From contig WBMZ01012763.1 in the NCBI GenBank assembly GCA_013400975.1, positions 42,656 to 106,655 of the forward strand: 64,000 nt of DNA. The letters are read 5' to 3'. The number at the start of each line of letters is the position of its first letter. Positions within the stretch are counted from its first letter, which is position 1. Under the pieces are notes generated by a model. It saw only the letters and a program-made list of their open reading frames with translations. It did not search any database and was not told the DNA's origin. Position numbers and translations under genes: made by a program. The stretch is from Atrichornis clamosus (Eukaryota; Chordata; Aves; Passeriformes; Menuridae). This document shows positions 39,501-54,500 of this stretch, in pieces.

Positions 39501-42500
39501 GACCATATTCAGTTCACCTAACTTAAAGGCTTGAACTATAACTTAAAAGAGTTGTTCTAAGATAACTAGTTAATGAAAAATGAAGTTTTACGATCTTTTA
39601 AAAAGTCTCTCCAGAACACTGAGCCCAGAAACTGAAAGCCTAACTGAAACCCCTGAAAAAAAAAAAGTGGCTGTACCACATCAATTAAAAAAAAAAATCT
39701 ATTTAGCCTTGCACCCAGCAGCGAACAAGTGAAATGTGCGGGGAGGAATTTATGAACCAAGCAAGCCACATTACCAAACATCTCTCCAGCTTCACACCAT
39801 TTGTGGCTGAGTCAGTAGTGAGATCTCTCTGTTCTTTTGTTCCAGATCCCTTTTCCTTCATGGCATTTGTACAGTCAGCATCTGGCCCTCTTAACATTGA
39901 GAACATCCTCTAAGGCTTTGAGTTTCACAAGTTACCCACAAAGTGTATGAAGCCACATCTCCTGCTGTTTGATTCTGAACCTGCAAACCAGCAACCTTTG
40001 CTGACACCTCCCAGCCCTTGTATTGGAAGACATTGAATGATTGCCTTCTAAATATGTTCTACAAACTATCACCACAGCTTCCTCTTAGTCACCTCTTCTT
40101 TAGGTTTAAAGGTAAGTAGATAATATTTCTTGTAGGAAAACTGTCCCTCTGNNNNNNNNNNNNNNNNNNNNNNNNNNNNNNNNNNNNNNNNNNNNNNNNN
40201 NNNNNNNNNNNNNNNNNNNNNNNNNNNNNNNNNNNNNNNNNNNNTGATGATCCTTGTTGCGACTCTCTGTACCTCTTAGTTCTTCTGTAACTTTAAGAAA
40301 AGGGAGGGTAAGAAAAGCAAAACACCCAATCAAAATTCCATATAGTATTTAAGATACAGGTACATGATAGATTTATACATTAACATAAAATTGTTTTGAT
40401 CTCCATTCTTTTATTAGATGTCAGGAGTTATTAGAAAATAATTCTAATGCAGCTGGGCTAAAACAACTGCATGTTTGAAAACTGCATCATAAAGGGATTA
40501 CAGAAACCTGTATAATTAAGATCACACAGATATTTAAACTAAGGCTGGTACATAGCATGCTGAACATAGCAGCATCGGTAATACCAGCTTTCAAAGAACA
40601 CTACAAATCAATTTTCGTTTACTTAATACTATTTTTCCACATAGAATACAGATATTCAAGCCAGTTATTGGACAAGAAGAAAGTCTGAGAAATTTCAAGC
40701 AGTATTTCTCCACCTGTATTCTTGTAACTATGAAGCTCCAAGATTATACATCTCAGTAGATGCAAAATGGGGAATGCTTGACTTATTCCAAACTGTTCAT
40801 AACACAGGATTCAGTTTATCAAAAAAAAAAAAAGAAGTAAAAATTCCCAAGACTGAATAGAATGATGAAGACTAAGCAACTTGCAGGTATACTTTTGTTT
40901 ACACTGGAAAAATTTTTTTTTTAAATTATCACTCTTTAAAAATTACTTCTGCAAGTGCAAGCAATCTTTACTTGTATCAATGATATCCATTTTACTTTTT
41001 CTTACAAAGTTTACTCAGCAGACCATTTTATTAAAAAAAATCTTCAGACTAGAAAATTATTTAACATATTATTAGCATAACTGTTGTCATCTACCAAATT
41101 AGCAACACTAAACCAGTCATGAAACAGTATAAATCATTTCCACAACAACAATTTCAGTACAATGACCTCACGCAATATTCAGAATACAAAAGTATACAGA
41201 GAATTTCACTCCTCCTTAGACAGTGGGACAAAAAACATAAAGCCTTAGAACAGTGATTCACTTTACCTGTCCCTCCTAGAAGAGTACTGTAATTAGGAGA
41301 CTAAATCCACACCCACAACTAAAGAAACACCAGCACTTAAGAAATACTGTCAAGTTTATAAACTTCTATGCACATACTCAAACTCCATAATGAAGCAAAT
41401 GCTAATCCCTCTGCTTTTAAGTTGATGAAATTATAGTACCATAAATAGCATCTTTGATATAAAACAATCACAAAGAATGAACTACCATTTGCTCTATGAC
41501 AGCACTCAGCCACATTGCATCCAATTTAGGTTACAAATCCAGGAATTACACCAGCAAACCTAAGGGAGGCATTGGCTTGAAGAGCAAGACGAATACCTGT
41601 ATTTGTATTTTTAGCCATGCTAAAAACACTCACTGTGAGATTTCAAAGGATCTTCAGTGGCCAATATCACAGTTTCATACAAACATGCCAGAGCAGAATG
41701 CTCTACAGACACTCCTAAGTAACACCGTCCCCACAGACGCTGTGCTTTTCCCTGAGCACGATTCAAGTACAGAACTTGCTTTTCCCTGTGGTGCAATGAA
41801 GGTCACCAGCGATCTATTTTGTTATGTGAGAAGATATAAATTCTTTCAGTATTCAAAAGAATGATGAAAAAGTACTTAGGCTTTGTTCTTGGTGCAAGGT
41901 GGGAAGAATTATCACTGTGAGTGAAAACAGCATGCAACCTATGCAAACTTGCACAGACCTCCAGGAAAAGAGCTGAGTGTAGGCTAGAAGAGAGGACCAT
42001 CAATACTAATAACAGTCCCTCTGCTAATCTCTATCTATTCTTCCTTGGTATCCACATTTAAGTGACCTAATGAAAATACTCTCAGTAAGTGAGAAAGTAG
42101 CTACTTTTCAACGCTTCCCTGGGAAGATCCTCAGTTTATACACTTCAAACACAGTAAAGTATCTATGATATGCTCCTGACTGCAGGAAACAAAACAAAAG
42201 CAGCTCAAAGTACCTAAACCAAAAGCAAATGAGTGTTTCCAATGTGAATGAGCCAAGCAATACACTTAGATACAGGAGTGACAGTTTCCTCACGCTATTC
42301 AGTAGGGTAAATTCAAAGAATTGGTTTTCAATAAATCCATAATACTAATGCTACTTCTGGTCAGAATACAGATAAATTATTCAACCAATCCTAGTAGCCT
42401 ATTTTATATGAACCCACTCACACTTTGTAACAAGCTGGTAGAGATTATTAGAAATTACTGGGGATTGAATGCCAAATTACTTCTAAAATTGAGCCATTAC

Positions 42501-45500
42501 CCTCGAAAGCTAAGGACTACAAGCAATTCCTTCTTTTGGTTGTATACAGCAGGTAACTGTGAAAGCATTGAGCAATTGTTTTCCCTTAATCCATGAGAAA
42601 CCCTCCATTTTTATGCTTTCCTCCAGGCTACCTGACAGTTCTTCTGCCCCCAGCATTCACAGGGAAATCAAAATCAGGACACAAATTACTTAAACTTTTC
42701 AGCTAAATTTACAAAACAAAATGGCTTTTACTATGCTTGAACAAACCTGAATTGATTCACATACATTTTTGTGGCACACTCCCACGTAATTCAAAGCAGT
42801 TTTACTGAGTAACTGAGATCTTGGATGGTCACAAGGCAAATTGTTTACATGGTTCAAGCATTAACAACTGTACTCCAACTGTAATATTGCCCATAATAAA
42901 GAGAATGAGAAAGAAGATACAGATGTGAGGTTCTGTGTCTTTAACCCACTTGCAATAGTAAAACTCTGAAACATTTTGTAACATAATGATTAACATTAGA
43001 TATCATTTTGAACATGGAAGTCAAGTCCCACACTGGGTAGCACCACACAAGGACACAAGTCCCGAGTTTAAGCTTTGTTCTCAAGAAGACCTGTCCAAAT
43101 ACAGTCCTGGCAGGTCACTACACTCCCAGACAGGTCTGTCATATTCCTCTTTTTATTGTGGGATAATTGGATAAAGGGAAAATCACCAAAGGGTTGGGCG
43201 AGGGGGCAGGCAGGGTTGACTGCTCAGGGTCAATCTCCTGGATTAAAAAAAAAGACAAACAACTGTAGATATTCTGCAGTGGAATGGGATGTTGAGGTGA
43301 CTAAGCTGTAAGCAGTAGGGAAACTAAGAAAAAACAGACAACCCCAAAAATCTTGAATTTCAATGCCACAGGTAAATGGGTAAGTCATGAAATACGAAGA
43401 AAAGCAAGACTGTGCTGTAACTGGAAAAAAAAACCAAATCCGTCACATTAAAATTGTATGTAAGGAAGAGAAAAATTATGTCTGCAAAAAAGTAAACCAC
43501 TATCTGAATAAAATGGAGTATTTTACAAAGGAGAGGCCCAGATAATTTACACACAAGAAGCTTCAAGGAAATAACTGAGGAGTTCTCTGAAACTCAAATG
43601 TTGGTTTTTAAATAATCTTAAGAAATTCTAAACATCAAAGGACTCTCCATGTTAATATGCAGTATTTAAAAAAATGTAAAAGGGGAGATTCAGGAACTGC
43701 AGAATGATTAGCTTGGCATGGCTCCTGAACAAATTAATACTATGGCAATGGGAAAAATAGAAGCTAAAAATATCCTGTCAGTCAAGCAACCTTTGTAAGG
43801 TCAGGAGAGGAGAGGAGAGGAGAGAGTGGACTGAAGCTCCAGCTCCCTCAAGAAGCTGATCTGAAAAACCTTTTTCCTTCTTCATGGGAAATCTAAAGGG
43901 GACCCAAACCAAAATTACCACCAAGCCTCACTGGAAGAACATAACTTGTAATTTACTCAAAACTCAAGAGCTGCTCTGCAGGAAAGCAAAGCATGCAGGA
44001 GAAAGGAGCAAAACAGAAGCATTCTTGACAGCAGAGGAGTAGCCTGGCAAATTCATCTCAGAAATCAGATCTCGGAAATCAGATCCTCAGCAGAAGTGAG
44101 ATTTGACTGAAATTGACACAGAAGGATGGGTGACAAAAGGATTAGTGCCAGAGAAATATGGATACAGAAGTGCTGCCAAGAATAAAACCAAGCAACATTT
44201 TTAAAAAAGGAAGAGAACAAAAAGAAAATACAAACTATAGAAAATTGTAAAAGAAGAAACCAAGGAGTTGGAAAGTTTCCAGGCAGAATGGAGAAGAATG
44301 ATCATCTATCAATGTTTCAAGGAAGCCTTTCAGCCCTAAATAAAAGAGGAAAGAAATGTAACAATCCAAGCTAGGGAGGGGGTATGTGTGTGAACGTGTA
44401 AGTGCAAGGTTTGTACTCCTCCAACACAAATAAAATAAAGCCAAAGCACCATACGGAGTAAAATGTTCCACGCTCAAGTGGCACATTCTCAAAAGAACTG
44501 AAAACTTCCAGTCTACTTTATAAACACATTAAAGTATCTACTTCAACACCTATCACAGGTTACTTTTAAGAAAAGGAAAGCCTTGGATGAATTTAGAGCA
44601 GCAAATATTTGATTTCAAACTCTTCAATTTTCCATCAAAGCCAACATCAGTTCATAATGAAGGATTAATTACAAGTCCTTATTTAACTGAAGACAATGGA
44701 GAGCTGCCCAGAGCTACTGGCCTAATCCAACACAGACAGAAGGAGACATCATTTTAATGTAGAATGATAAGAACAAGAAGCTTTTCAGTTAGGTGGGATA
44801 AAGGGGAGAAAATGTGATTTTGAGTTTCATGATTCCTCTCTCTTGTCCACAACTTATCTTGATTTATGACAAGCAGAGTACATTTCTGTCACTTTACCAG
44901 GATGCATTCAAGAATTTTCCACAGGCAAAGATAAGGAAGATGCTAACACCATTCTCAGCTGGAAATTTAGAAAGCATTTCTGTATCAGGGAAAATTCTGA
45001 GGAGTAGCACTAGGAGTTATTTAAGAATCAGGACATCTAGGGATGGAAATCGGTGAATTATACAGAGCAGAATTCAAACTAAACAGTGCTTCTGTTAATC
45101 TAAGTTGGAGGTTAGATGTGTAAAAAGAAACCAACAAAAAAAAGAAGTTATACTAAGACAACCAAGAAGCAATATGGATGGTAATTTTATCATGTTGACA
45201 AGATCAAATCTGTTAAAGTACATTCCTCCTTCTAGACAGCAATACTCTGGCTTATAAAAAACAAACAAAAACCACAGAAAATGAGAGGATGGAATTAAAT
45301 TACAAAACAAAAAAGGAAGTATTTTTAAGATACAGATTCCTAGTCAGCAAGGTGTATCAACGCTGTCAACATCAAAACATTCAGTGGCCTTGTAAAACAA
45401 GCAAACTTAGAATTGTGCAGTTACTTCCACTTAGAGTAAGGGAAGGGAAGGGGGTGGGGAATGGAGAAAGGCTCATATAGAGAAGCCATTCCATGACCAC

Positions 45501-48500
45501 ACTCCAGGGCAGAAGAAGTAGCAAGGATAATTCAGTAAATACCCATTCCTTTGGCTGGGGGTAGGTTGGTGGACAGGTCTGAACAGAATTCAACTAATCC
45601 ACCAAGCTCAACTTTCTCCTGGCCTCTCCATCTCTGAGAAAAAAATAAGATTCTTAACTCCTTTATTTCTAAAGTTTTTACATTTGGAGAAGAGAATGAG
45701 AGCAGGGAACTTTGCTGAGGTCACACATCGTGCTCCTTGCCAAGTCCAGATACTTGTGCATCAAGAGATGACCATTTCCAAAGCTCTTTAGCACAACAGG
45801 ATCTGAAAGATGCTTATGAGACTACACCTATGCTGTTGCACACAGCACATACTCCAAAGTGACGTGCTTGTTATCTGCAGTACTTTAGTAAATCGTGTTG
45901 CCCAATATCCACGGGAGTGACCTGCTTACCTATATACATACACATACATTTGAATTTGTGTGTGTGTGAAAAATGTGAGAATCAAACCCAAAAATTATTT
46001 TTGGACATTAAAAAAAAAAATACACTTACAGTGCATTAAGGGTAAAATACACCAAAAATTAATGAGCTTTATAAAAAGCAGTGAAAGCTAAAGGGAAATT
46101 TGAGGCAGCAAAGCACAACCAACTTTTAAGCACAAACACAATAGCATGCAAAAGATAACTGGGTATACAGTCCTGAGTCAAAAATGCATGGAAAGACAGA
46201 TCTATGGCAAGGACAAGCTGTTAATAGTTCAACACAAAAGGGATGCTTTTATCAATTTTGTATGAGGGTAAAGATAAATCCAGAAAAACAAAATAGAGGA
46301 TGTGCATCTTAAGGATGTATCCCTACTTCAAGCAGAAACTAAAGAAGGAATTTGTGTGCAGCTCCACTGGAGGACAGATAGTATCAATAAAATAAAACAA
46401 GCTGAAAGCAAATTATCCACTGCACTTTTTATATACTACTACTAATTTACAAATATGTTTTAACTCCTACACTAATGGGCTTTAAAAAAGTAGCTATCCT
46501 AAAGTCTTAGATATCCTTTGTGCATTAAAAAGGGAATGGCCTCCACCTAAAAGAGAAAGGTGGCCTCCACCTAAAAGAGAAAAGATGACTGTGCTCACCA
46601 AAGACATACTGGCTAGTGGCACAAGCCTTAAGATGAGCAAAGATTTACTATAGTTAAACAATTTGCAAGTAACAGGAAAAAAAACCTTGATCTCCTGCAC
46701 AGAACAAACCAAAAAACTTAAGTATCTTATTCTTTGTTGATATATACAAAAAGATTTAAATCAAATTGAGTAAGAATACTCGTTTAAGAAAAAGGAAATT
46801 TTGCTTTTCCTCCCTTGTACTGGGAAATTGGAACTTCTGAATTAAGCAAGAGCATCTTGCTACTGCTGCTGTTTGCACTGTGAACCCTCTGATCGTGCAT
46901 TTAGGTAAAACCTATTTTCCAAAGGCTAACTTCTAACACACATGGTTTTAATAGAGGAAGGGATAAGTAAGATGAATAGTCAAGTTTTGAAAACTGACTT
47001 GAAGTCATGAAAAGATGAATACATACAGAAGATAAATCATTTTACACAAAGATTTTCTATAAAGTACTTTTATCCTTCATAAAACACTTGTGAGTAGTAC
47101 TTATCTCCAGCTAGGACCTGACACATGTCTAACAGTTATACATCACAATAAAGATGATACAGAATGTTGGAGGCTCCTTTTCACTCTATTTATCAGGCAG
47201 TCATGCCCAGATCTCCCAGATCTCTGAACAAAGGTGTTCAGATATGACAACCTTTGTGGCAGGTACATTAAATAAAGTTCAATTTCAGCAGAATGAAGAA
47301 TTATGCCCTCCTTGTTAGCTGTCCCATTACTAAAATATGAAGCGCCTACCTGCCACCTACCCTGACAATGTGAAATAGAACACAAAGCATACTTGAGGTT
47401 GGAAGGGACCTCTGGAGATTACACATGGAGTCCAACACTTCTGCTGAAAGCAGGATCAACTACAGCAAGGTGCTCAGGACGACTGTTTCCTATCAGGTTC
47501 TGTGCACCTCTGAAGATGTGGACTCCACAGTGGTTCAGGGTCACCTGTTACAGCACTCAATCACCCTCACAGTAAAAAAGGTTTGCATTTAAGTGGAATT
47601 TTCGGTATTTCAGTTTGTGCCCTGTATTTCAGTTGTCTCCTGTGCACCACCAAGAAGACAGCCCAGCTCCATCCCCACTCCTCCCTGACAGATATTTATA
47701 CAGATCACTGAAATCCCCCCACAGCTTTCTCTTCTCAGTGATAAAACCCCCAGCTCTCTCAGCTTCTCCTTGTACGGCACATGTTGCAATCACCTCTAAT
47801 TGCTAAATAGTATGCAATACAGGGAAAAGTTGTCAGTGATATGGACTCCATTCCTAAATTACACAGAACAGAAGTTCATCACAGCTGGGAAGCCTGAAAC
47901 TAGTCACATTCCTTGCATATGAAATACTACTACTAAATTAGGAGGCATAGAAAACCCTTTGTGCATATATACATACTCAGGTCACTACAGAGAAAGCAGA
48001 TATGACTCACCTTGTAATAATGTTGCATTCACTTTTCTAAAATCTGTAACAACTTCAACATTGTACAAATTCAGCATATTTTGGGTATGTGGGAAATTGT
48101 TACTAAAAAAATCTTTAAGCCACTGAGAATATTTTTATACAAGATAAGCCTCATGAAGTTAGGCTTCACCTGCACTTAACTGATAAAGTGATATTTAGTC
48201 TGACTTCAAATCCTTGAAGTTACTATAACATAATTACTTCTTGATTCAAATTGGGCTGCACAAGACACAATTAAATGCACAAAAAATCTGTTCAAAATAA
48301 AAAAAGGAGACATATGGAATAGTCCTCTCAGTTATCAGTATTTTGGAACATGTTTGCAGCTTATGTTCACCAGACTTGAAGCACAACAAACAATGGCATT
48401 AGAGCAACTTACATGCCTGGTTATAACAGCCATATCATAAAGGTTTTTAAGATAATTGTCTACAAAGCATCCTATACAGAACACAAAGCAGAAAAGAAAG

Positions 48501-51500
48501 TAGGCTATATTTTCAAAATGGAGTGTTAGACAATCTCACTTCCTGCTACAGGACAATAACCTCACCTCTTGAATTTCTCAAAACTCATATGGCAAAATTA
48601 GACACAGAAGTCGTTGGTAATTTCAGCGCTGCAGTGAGAAATGTAAGACGTAGGAAAGGGCTAGTAAAGATTTTGCAATGATCAGCCTCATGAAGTAGTA
48701 AAAAAAATTAAAACTAAACAAACCTGAGGATGCATTACTAAAGTAACATTGAAGATAAAGTAAGAAGCAGATATTCTTAAAAAGAGGAAGCCACAATAAT
48801 ACTGCAGTGGCTGGAAAACAAATGGTACAGTAAGCTTACAGAACTTTACCTATATATTTCAATGAAAACTAAGTTAAGAGATTACTTGATTAGTGTGCAT
48901 ATCTATTTATACTTTGGAAGTGAGTGGTGCAGCTCTCTTCTGCAAAAGCAGTAGGATCCTCCAAGGGAAACTGCCATCTCTGTTCTGTAAACCAATTCTC
49001 CCACTTTGAGATACAGTACAAGCTTTACAGTTGCAATTCCTGAGAGAGAAATTCATCCAGGAGATGGAGGCAAAGAGGGACAAAGAGACTGAGAACTTAA
49101 GAGACTAAAAAAAAGAAGTTTATACTCATATTTCAACCTAACATATCTTTTCTGTTAAGGAAATATCTAAGACAGAAAAAGAAATCAAGGTGTTTTACAT
49201 TAAATTATCTCCTGACTTTTAAAAGTTGAGGTCATAATTCTCATTTATCCAGACAGGAAAGTAGTGGTATAAAACCAAAAATAATATAAATACTAGAACT
49301 TCTGAAGCTATAGCTCCTCAACAACTCAAAATCTGCTGAATATGAGCTACATATTGAAGAATGGTAACGTTACTTGCAATATCATCACTGAGGGTTTGAC
49401 AGAATTGCTTCTTTCTGCTCTTAAAAGCTAAGATTTTATTTGCGCACTTCAAAAATCCATAATAAGTTTTTATGTGCAACACAAACATCATTGGGCAATT
49501 GTTACCACAATACATAAGAATCTTAAATAAGGGAAATTTACATTTCACTCAAGATTGTCCATCATTATTCAGCTCCTAGAAGGGCTGTCACTCCTTATGT
49601 AGATTTTCGATCTGATATATTTCAACCAGGGCAGCATGAAGCAGTACAAGAGATAGCATCTAAATCATATTTTATGAAAAAAATAGAGAATTACAAACAA
49701 ATTCAAGAGATATTTTAAATAAGCACTAAAAGGGATAATATATTGCCCTTAAACATGAAGCCAAATCCTATTTCTGAGTATTTTGAGAGCAGTTCTGAAT
49801 ACCCCTTTGTCCACAAGTACTTACAGATTTCCTTCTAACTTAGGTAATCAGCTAAGTAAGACTGGTTAAAGATTAAAGCACTCCAAGACACACAGTGCAC
49901 TGGTTTTTGCCAGGCTCCAATACTGTGAAACATGAACCCTACTACATAATAATAGATTTAATCAATTTATTAGTACAGTGACCAAAATAATTAAAATACC
50001 ACTAAATAACTAGGCTTTGGCTGACCTTCTTTTTTTACAATTTCCCTTTAAGAAAAAAATTACCTCTACACAAAAGATCTTAAGATCAAGTCCACATAAC
50101 TTCATCTTCTCCGGAAAATGCTGAAAAACATTCAAATACGGAATATGACCTTCAACAACAAACCTGTATTAAAAAAAATAAAGACCAAATGAAAATACTA
50201 TATAGGATGACAAATGTACATGTTTATAATAAAATTAACATATAAATCAACTTTTGATTTGAAATAACATCAGTATTATGCTGCCTAAGCAATTCAATCT
50301 GAAGTTACACACCCCAAAATGCTCCACAGGACAAAAACCAGTTCAATCATTTAACAGGCTTTTAAGTTCAAGCTCAGATATGACTGACAAATGATAACAG
50401 TATGGCAGCAAGCATACAATCAACATGCTTACATGGAGTTTGTCCTGCACATTCTACAGCTACTGCACTTCTGGATCTGCTTTAAGCCTCCTTTGAATGA
50501 TATGGATTTTTTTTTTTCAAAATGCTAAAGCTTTGAGTAAATTTTACTTTTAAAACACACTTTCTGCTGGAGGAGTTTGAATCAGGTAACATGGTAGGGA
50601 AGAAAGTCACAGAATAATGAGCAGATACATAGAACTAAAACCACATTAATTATATTTGTATGATGATAGTTTTCAAAAAAGTATTTGCACCCAAATAATG
50701 CGTATTTTGGTTAAAAAATGGTTTTGGTAAGTGGTTAGTAGTATTATTTGGTATTTTTCTTGAGTAATATGCATACATATATATATATATATATATATAT
50801 GTAAGTAAGGGGACTTAACAATAGATACCAATAAAAAGCCACCACCACACCAAATCCATGCTCTTCTCCGGCATCTTAGCAGACACCCACAACAGGCCAA
50901 GCAAGAACTGAACAAGCACAGACCCTCACCAGGAAACACATCCATTCCACACTAAAGCACTCCGGTAGTCTCCCATAAGACTAAGCTAGAAATGCCTTCC
51001 TCTCTCCTCTTCTCTAAACCAACTTTGTTTAAAAAGTACATCAAACATGAAAAGTTAACATTACAAATATCAGGACTGAAAATAATTTTCTCTCCTGCTG
51101 ACTGTGTTATCTGCACAGGACCTCTCTAATCTTGCTACATAGATTAGTAACTTCTTAGTCTACAAACATTTAATGTCCCTCCTGAGCCTACAGCGACTCA
51201 CAAGCTCACTGGCCATCTCCCAGTTCAGTGCCCTCAACACTATTTGTTCCATGTTAAGTAGTGTCTATCTATTGAAGTTGACTTAAATTCTATTTAAAAG
51301 CTAGTTACTGCAAAGCTTACAGTCATAGCCCACTTTCTTTTAAGCAGTATCTGAATTTTCAGCTTAATTGAAAAAAATTAATTAAATCCAGGATTAAAAT
51401 AAAAAGTGCATTTCACAATCAAAACTCTGTCTCAGTTAATAATTTATAATGATTTCTGAAAAATAATAGCAACATGAAAAATTATATTGCCCAAAAGCTT

Positions 51501-54500
51501 TTATTCCAAAACTCTGTTATCAGCCTCTTAAATGAAGAGGTGAAAGTTGGCGCACAATCCTTTCTAGCAAAATTGTGTAATGACCATTTTGCTAATGAAA
51601 TTTCAGTAGCTTTCCTCAACCTCAGCAGAAACAACATTTTCACACCCCAGTGGAGATGTGCCCTGGGCTCCTGTGCTCTGTGAGGTTCTCCCCCAAACCC
51701 AGCCCCAGTCACTGGTCCTCCCCAGCCCACCTGGCCTGCTGAGCAGCTGGCACATCAGTTCCTTAGCTCATTTTAGTCATCCACACTAAATTGAAGACAT
51801 AAGCTTGAGGTATGGTTTCACAAAGTTGATTGAGCCAACCTAAAAGCTCAACATAACTAGCAGGGCCTCCCTCCTTGAGATCTGGCTGTGAGCTCGTTGC
51901 TCATCCTATTCCCCAAACGTAACTCACAAAAGCAGCAGAAAACCACCTGTTACCCTATTGCCAGAAAGGGTTTCTTTCCCATCATCTAACAAACTGAGGA
52001 GGCTCACAGACGGCTCTACAAGTGAAAGAGCTGGCAGAGGGAAGGGGATGCATCACACAGGCAGAAGAGAAAAAAAGGAAGCAAGACCTTCCCCATTCAG
52101 CAACAGCGATGCATTACTGGCTTAGCTGATGATAAGTTTTGGCTGACACACATTAAGGCACAATCACACCATTAGCTGTCACATCTGAAGAGCAGCAACC
52201 TCCTGAGCCAGCACAGCAGCAGCTGGCAGAGGACAGACAACCGGGACCTTCCTTCGGGTGTGGTATAGTGGTGATGCAGCCAAACCACCCTAACAGCTTG
52301 CTGCCTCTGAAATGGGAAATCTCACCCTACCTTCAGTCCCCTGCCACACACTCCTCCCTGCTGACAAAAGCACTTGTGTGACTTCTCAGAGGATCAGACT
52401 GGAAACTAGTCTCTTCCAGGGTTTCACTCCAACCAGACAGATGTCCAGACTCAGATGACTGCAGGAAAATTACTGCCAGAACCATGCAGAAGGGGACTGC
52501 AATGAAGCGTATTAACCTACACTAAAACGTCAGGTGAAACTTTGTTTCACAGAACTAATCTTCTACAGATCTACTTCTTCCAACTAATACACCATAAACT
52601 GGATGAGTGCTAGTACCCCTGGCAAGAGAAAGAACAGAAATGTTTATTCAAGACCACAGCAACAGAAACTTGGAACAGCTTAAACTGATGCTGGAACCAC
52701 AACCTCACACTTCAAGAGACAAGCAATGTCCACCAAAATATCTTTAAAAAAAAAAAAAAAAAAAAGTTTCACTAACTTGGCTGTACCAAGTCAAAGCACT
52801 GTAACTGTTTAAAAAATAACATCTTTTCTAGCTTGGAATTATTGTCTTCATAAAAAAAAAAATGCCCTTTTCTCTTGTGTTGAGTCATTTTTACACTGTA
52901 AAAATACAGCATAAATACCCTGTTATGAATACAATGTGCTGATAATTCCAGTTTTTAACTTAATCCAAAAGTCCAGATCTGGAATAGCACTTCACAACAG
53001 TTTCTTCTGTCTGCTGTTCCTTCAAACCTTTCATTTAACAGCCAGATGGTCAAAACACCTGTACGAGTCTGTTGTATAAGGGAAGTGCCTGAAAACTTGA
53101 CTGGCAGATACAGTACACGGTCCACGTTTTTTTAATTACAGCAGCAGCAGCATACATAAGGCCCAAGTATGAAAAAAATCCTAGGTCCTTGGCATGCTAC
53201 AAGGAAGTGATGCATCTCTTAAAGCCACAGTAATGCCACAAACTGATTACAAGGTTAGTCTTGCCAGCACAACTAGATATAACCTCATTTGAAAGGCATT
53301 ATTTCTCAGAATCTCAATAGTCTAGCATCTTGAAACTTTTTCCAGAACCCAACTATTTCATTATTTAGACGAATAATATACATCATATGGAATATTGTGA
53401 GACTGTTCACTGTGGAAAAGGATTTAATATGTTGCTTAGACATGAGTAGAAGGCTGTTAAAAATGTTATTTTTAAACCAAAATGTTCCTGTCAGAGGAGG
53501 TAATTGTAGTGTTTTTCTGCTAAGTGTGTCAAGTAGCAAAGAGGAGTATATTTTTGGTGTGGTAAATCCTTCAAAGCTGGCAGATTGCCCTACCATAGTG
53601 CCTAAGCATGTATCACAAGGGAGGAGTGGCAGTCAGCTGACTTCAGGGTACAGAGAAAACCAAACTGAGGAAAAAACAAGACAGAACTTTAAACAGAACT
53701 CTAATTCAGCTGGTTTAAATAAAACTATTTGCCTACAAAGACTTAAAAGGTAATTCTGAATACTTAATGCTTTCTCTGCATAGTTTTCATCTTTGGTCTG
53801 TCGTTATTTTGATCTGTCTATCTTAATGCATGCAAAAATATGAACATTGTCTGATTTTTCAAACTTAAATATTCAGAAGTTAGAAAACAAGTATTTTATG
53901 GTAGCTCACGCAATTTAAAATTCTTTCCCCTTCTTCATCAAACTTGTTGAAAGGCAAAGACCTTAAGGGTAGGGAGGGAAGCATGATAACGTAATTACAG
54001 TCTTATATAACTATCGTATCATGGTAAAACTTTGCAATACAAATGACATTCTTTTAAACTTCACTTTCTGTACTTAATTCAGTTTGTATGTTCAGTGCAT
54101 TTAAAGTCACTGAATCGTTATAGTTTACCCATTGTTACACACATAAGTTGTATCTAATTAAATTGTATCTTCTCATTCAAATAATCTTTTTTCAATTTCC
54201 AATTATTAGTTTCAGATTATGCCTTTCCATGCTATATTTGATACTTGATTTTTGTAACCTCTCTTTTCCTAGTTTTTTTCACTGCTTTCAAGTTTCCTCG
54301 AAATCTTTTCAAGCAAGTGTGCTCATCTCTTAAGGATATTAGTCCAAAGGATATTCTTCAGGTTCTGAATAATTTTCCAGGATCTTTTCTGCAGTCCCCA
54401 ATTTTTAAAGTGCCAAATACAATAATATACCACTCATATGTAAACAAAACAATCTACCCGTCCTCTTGACAGTTGACTTTGACAGTTGTTTGGTTGGGTT

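Larger units (their letters stand above)
30341..50063 (-). other. TAF1B: TAF1B intron 8 (19.7 kb)
   Basis: The largest intron, between exons 8 and 9. Contents I can support are CR1 copies at 30716-31240, 36285-36337 and 47394-47790, a possible degraded LINE fragment near 43680-43760, simple repeats and an assembly gap (40152-40244). A GC-richer block at 33180-33430 and another at 38450-38620 carry no recognisable gene. The remainder is AT-rich and featureless to me. Confidence 0.8.
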
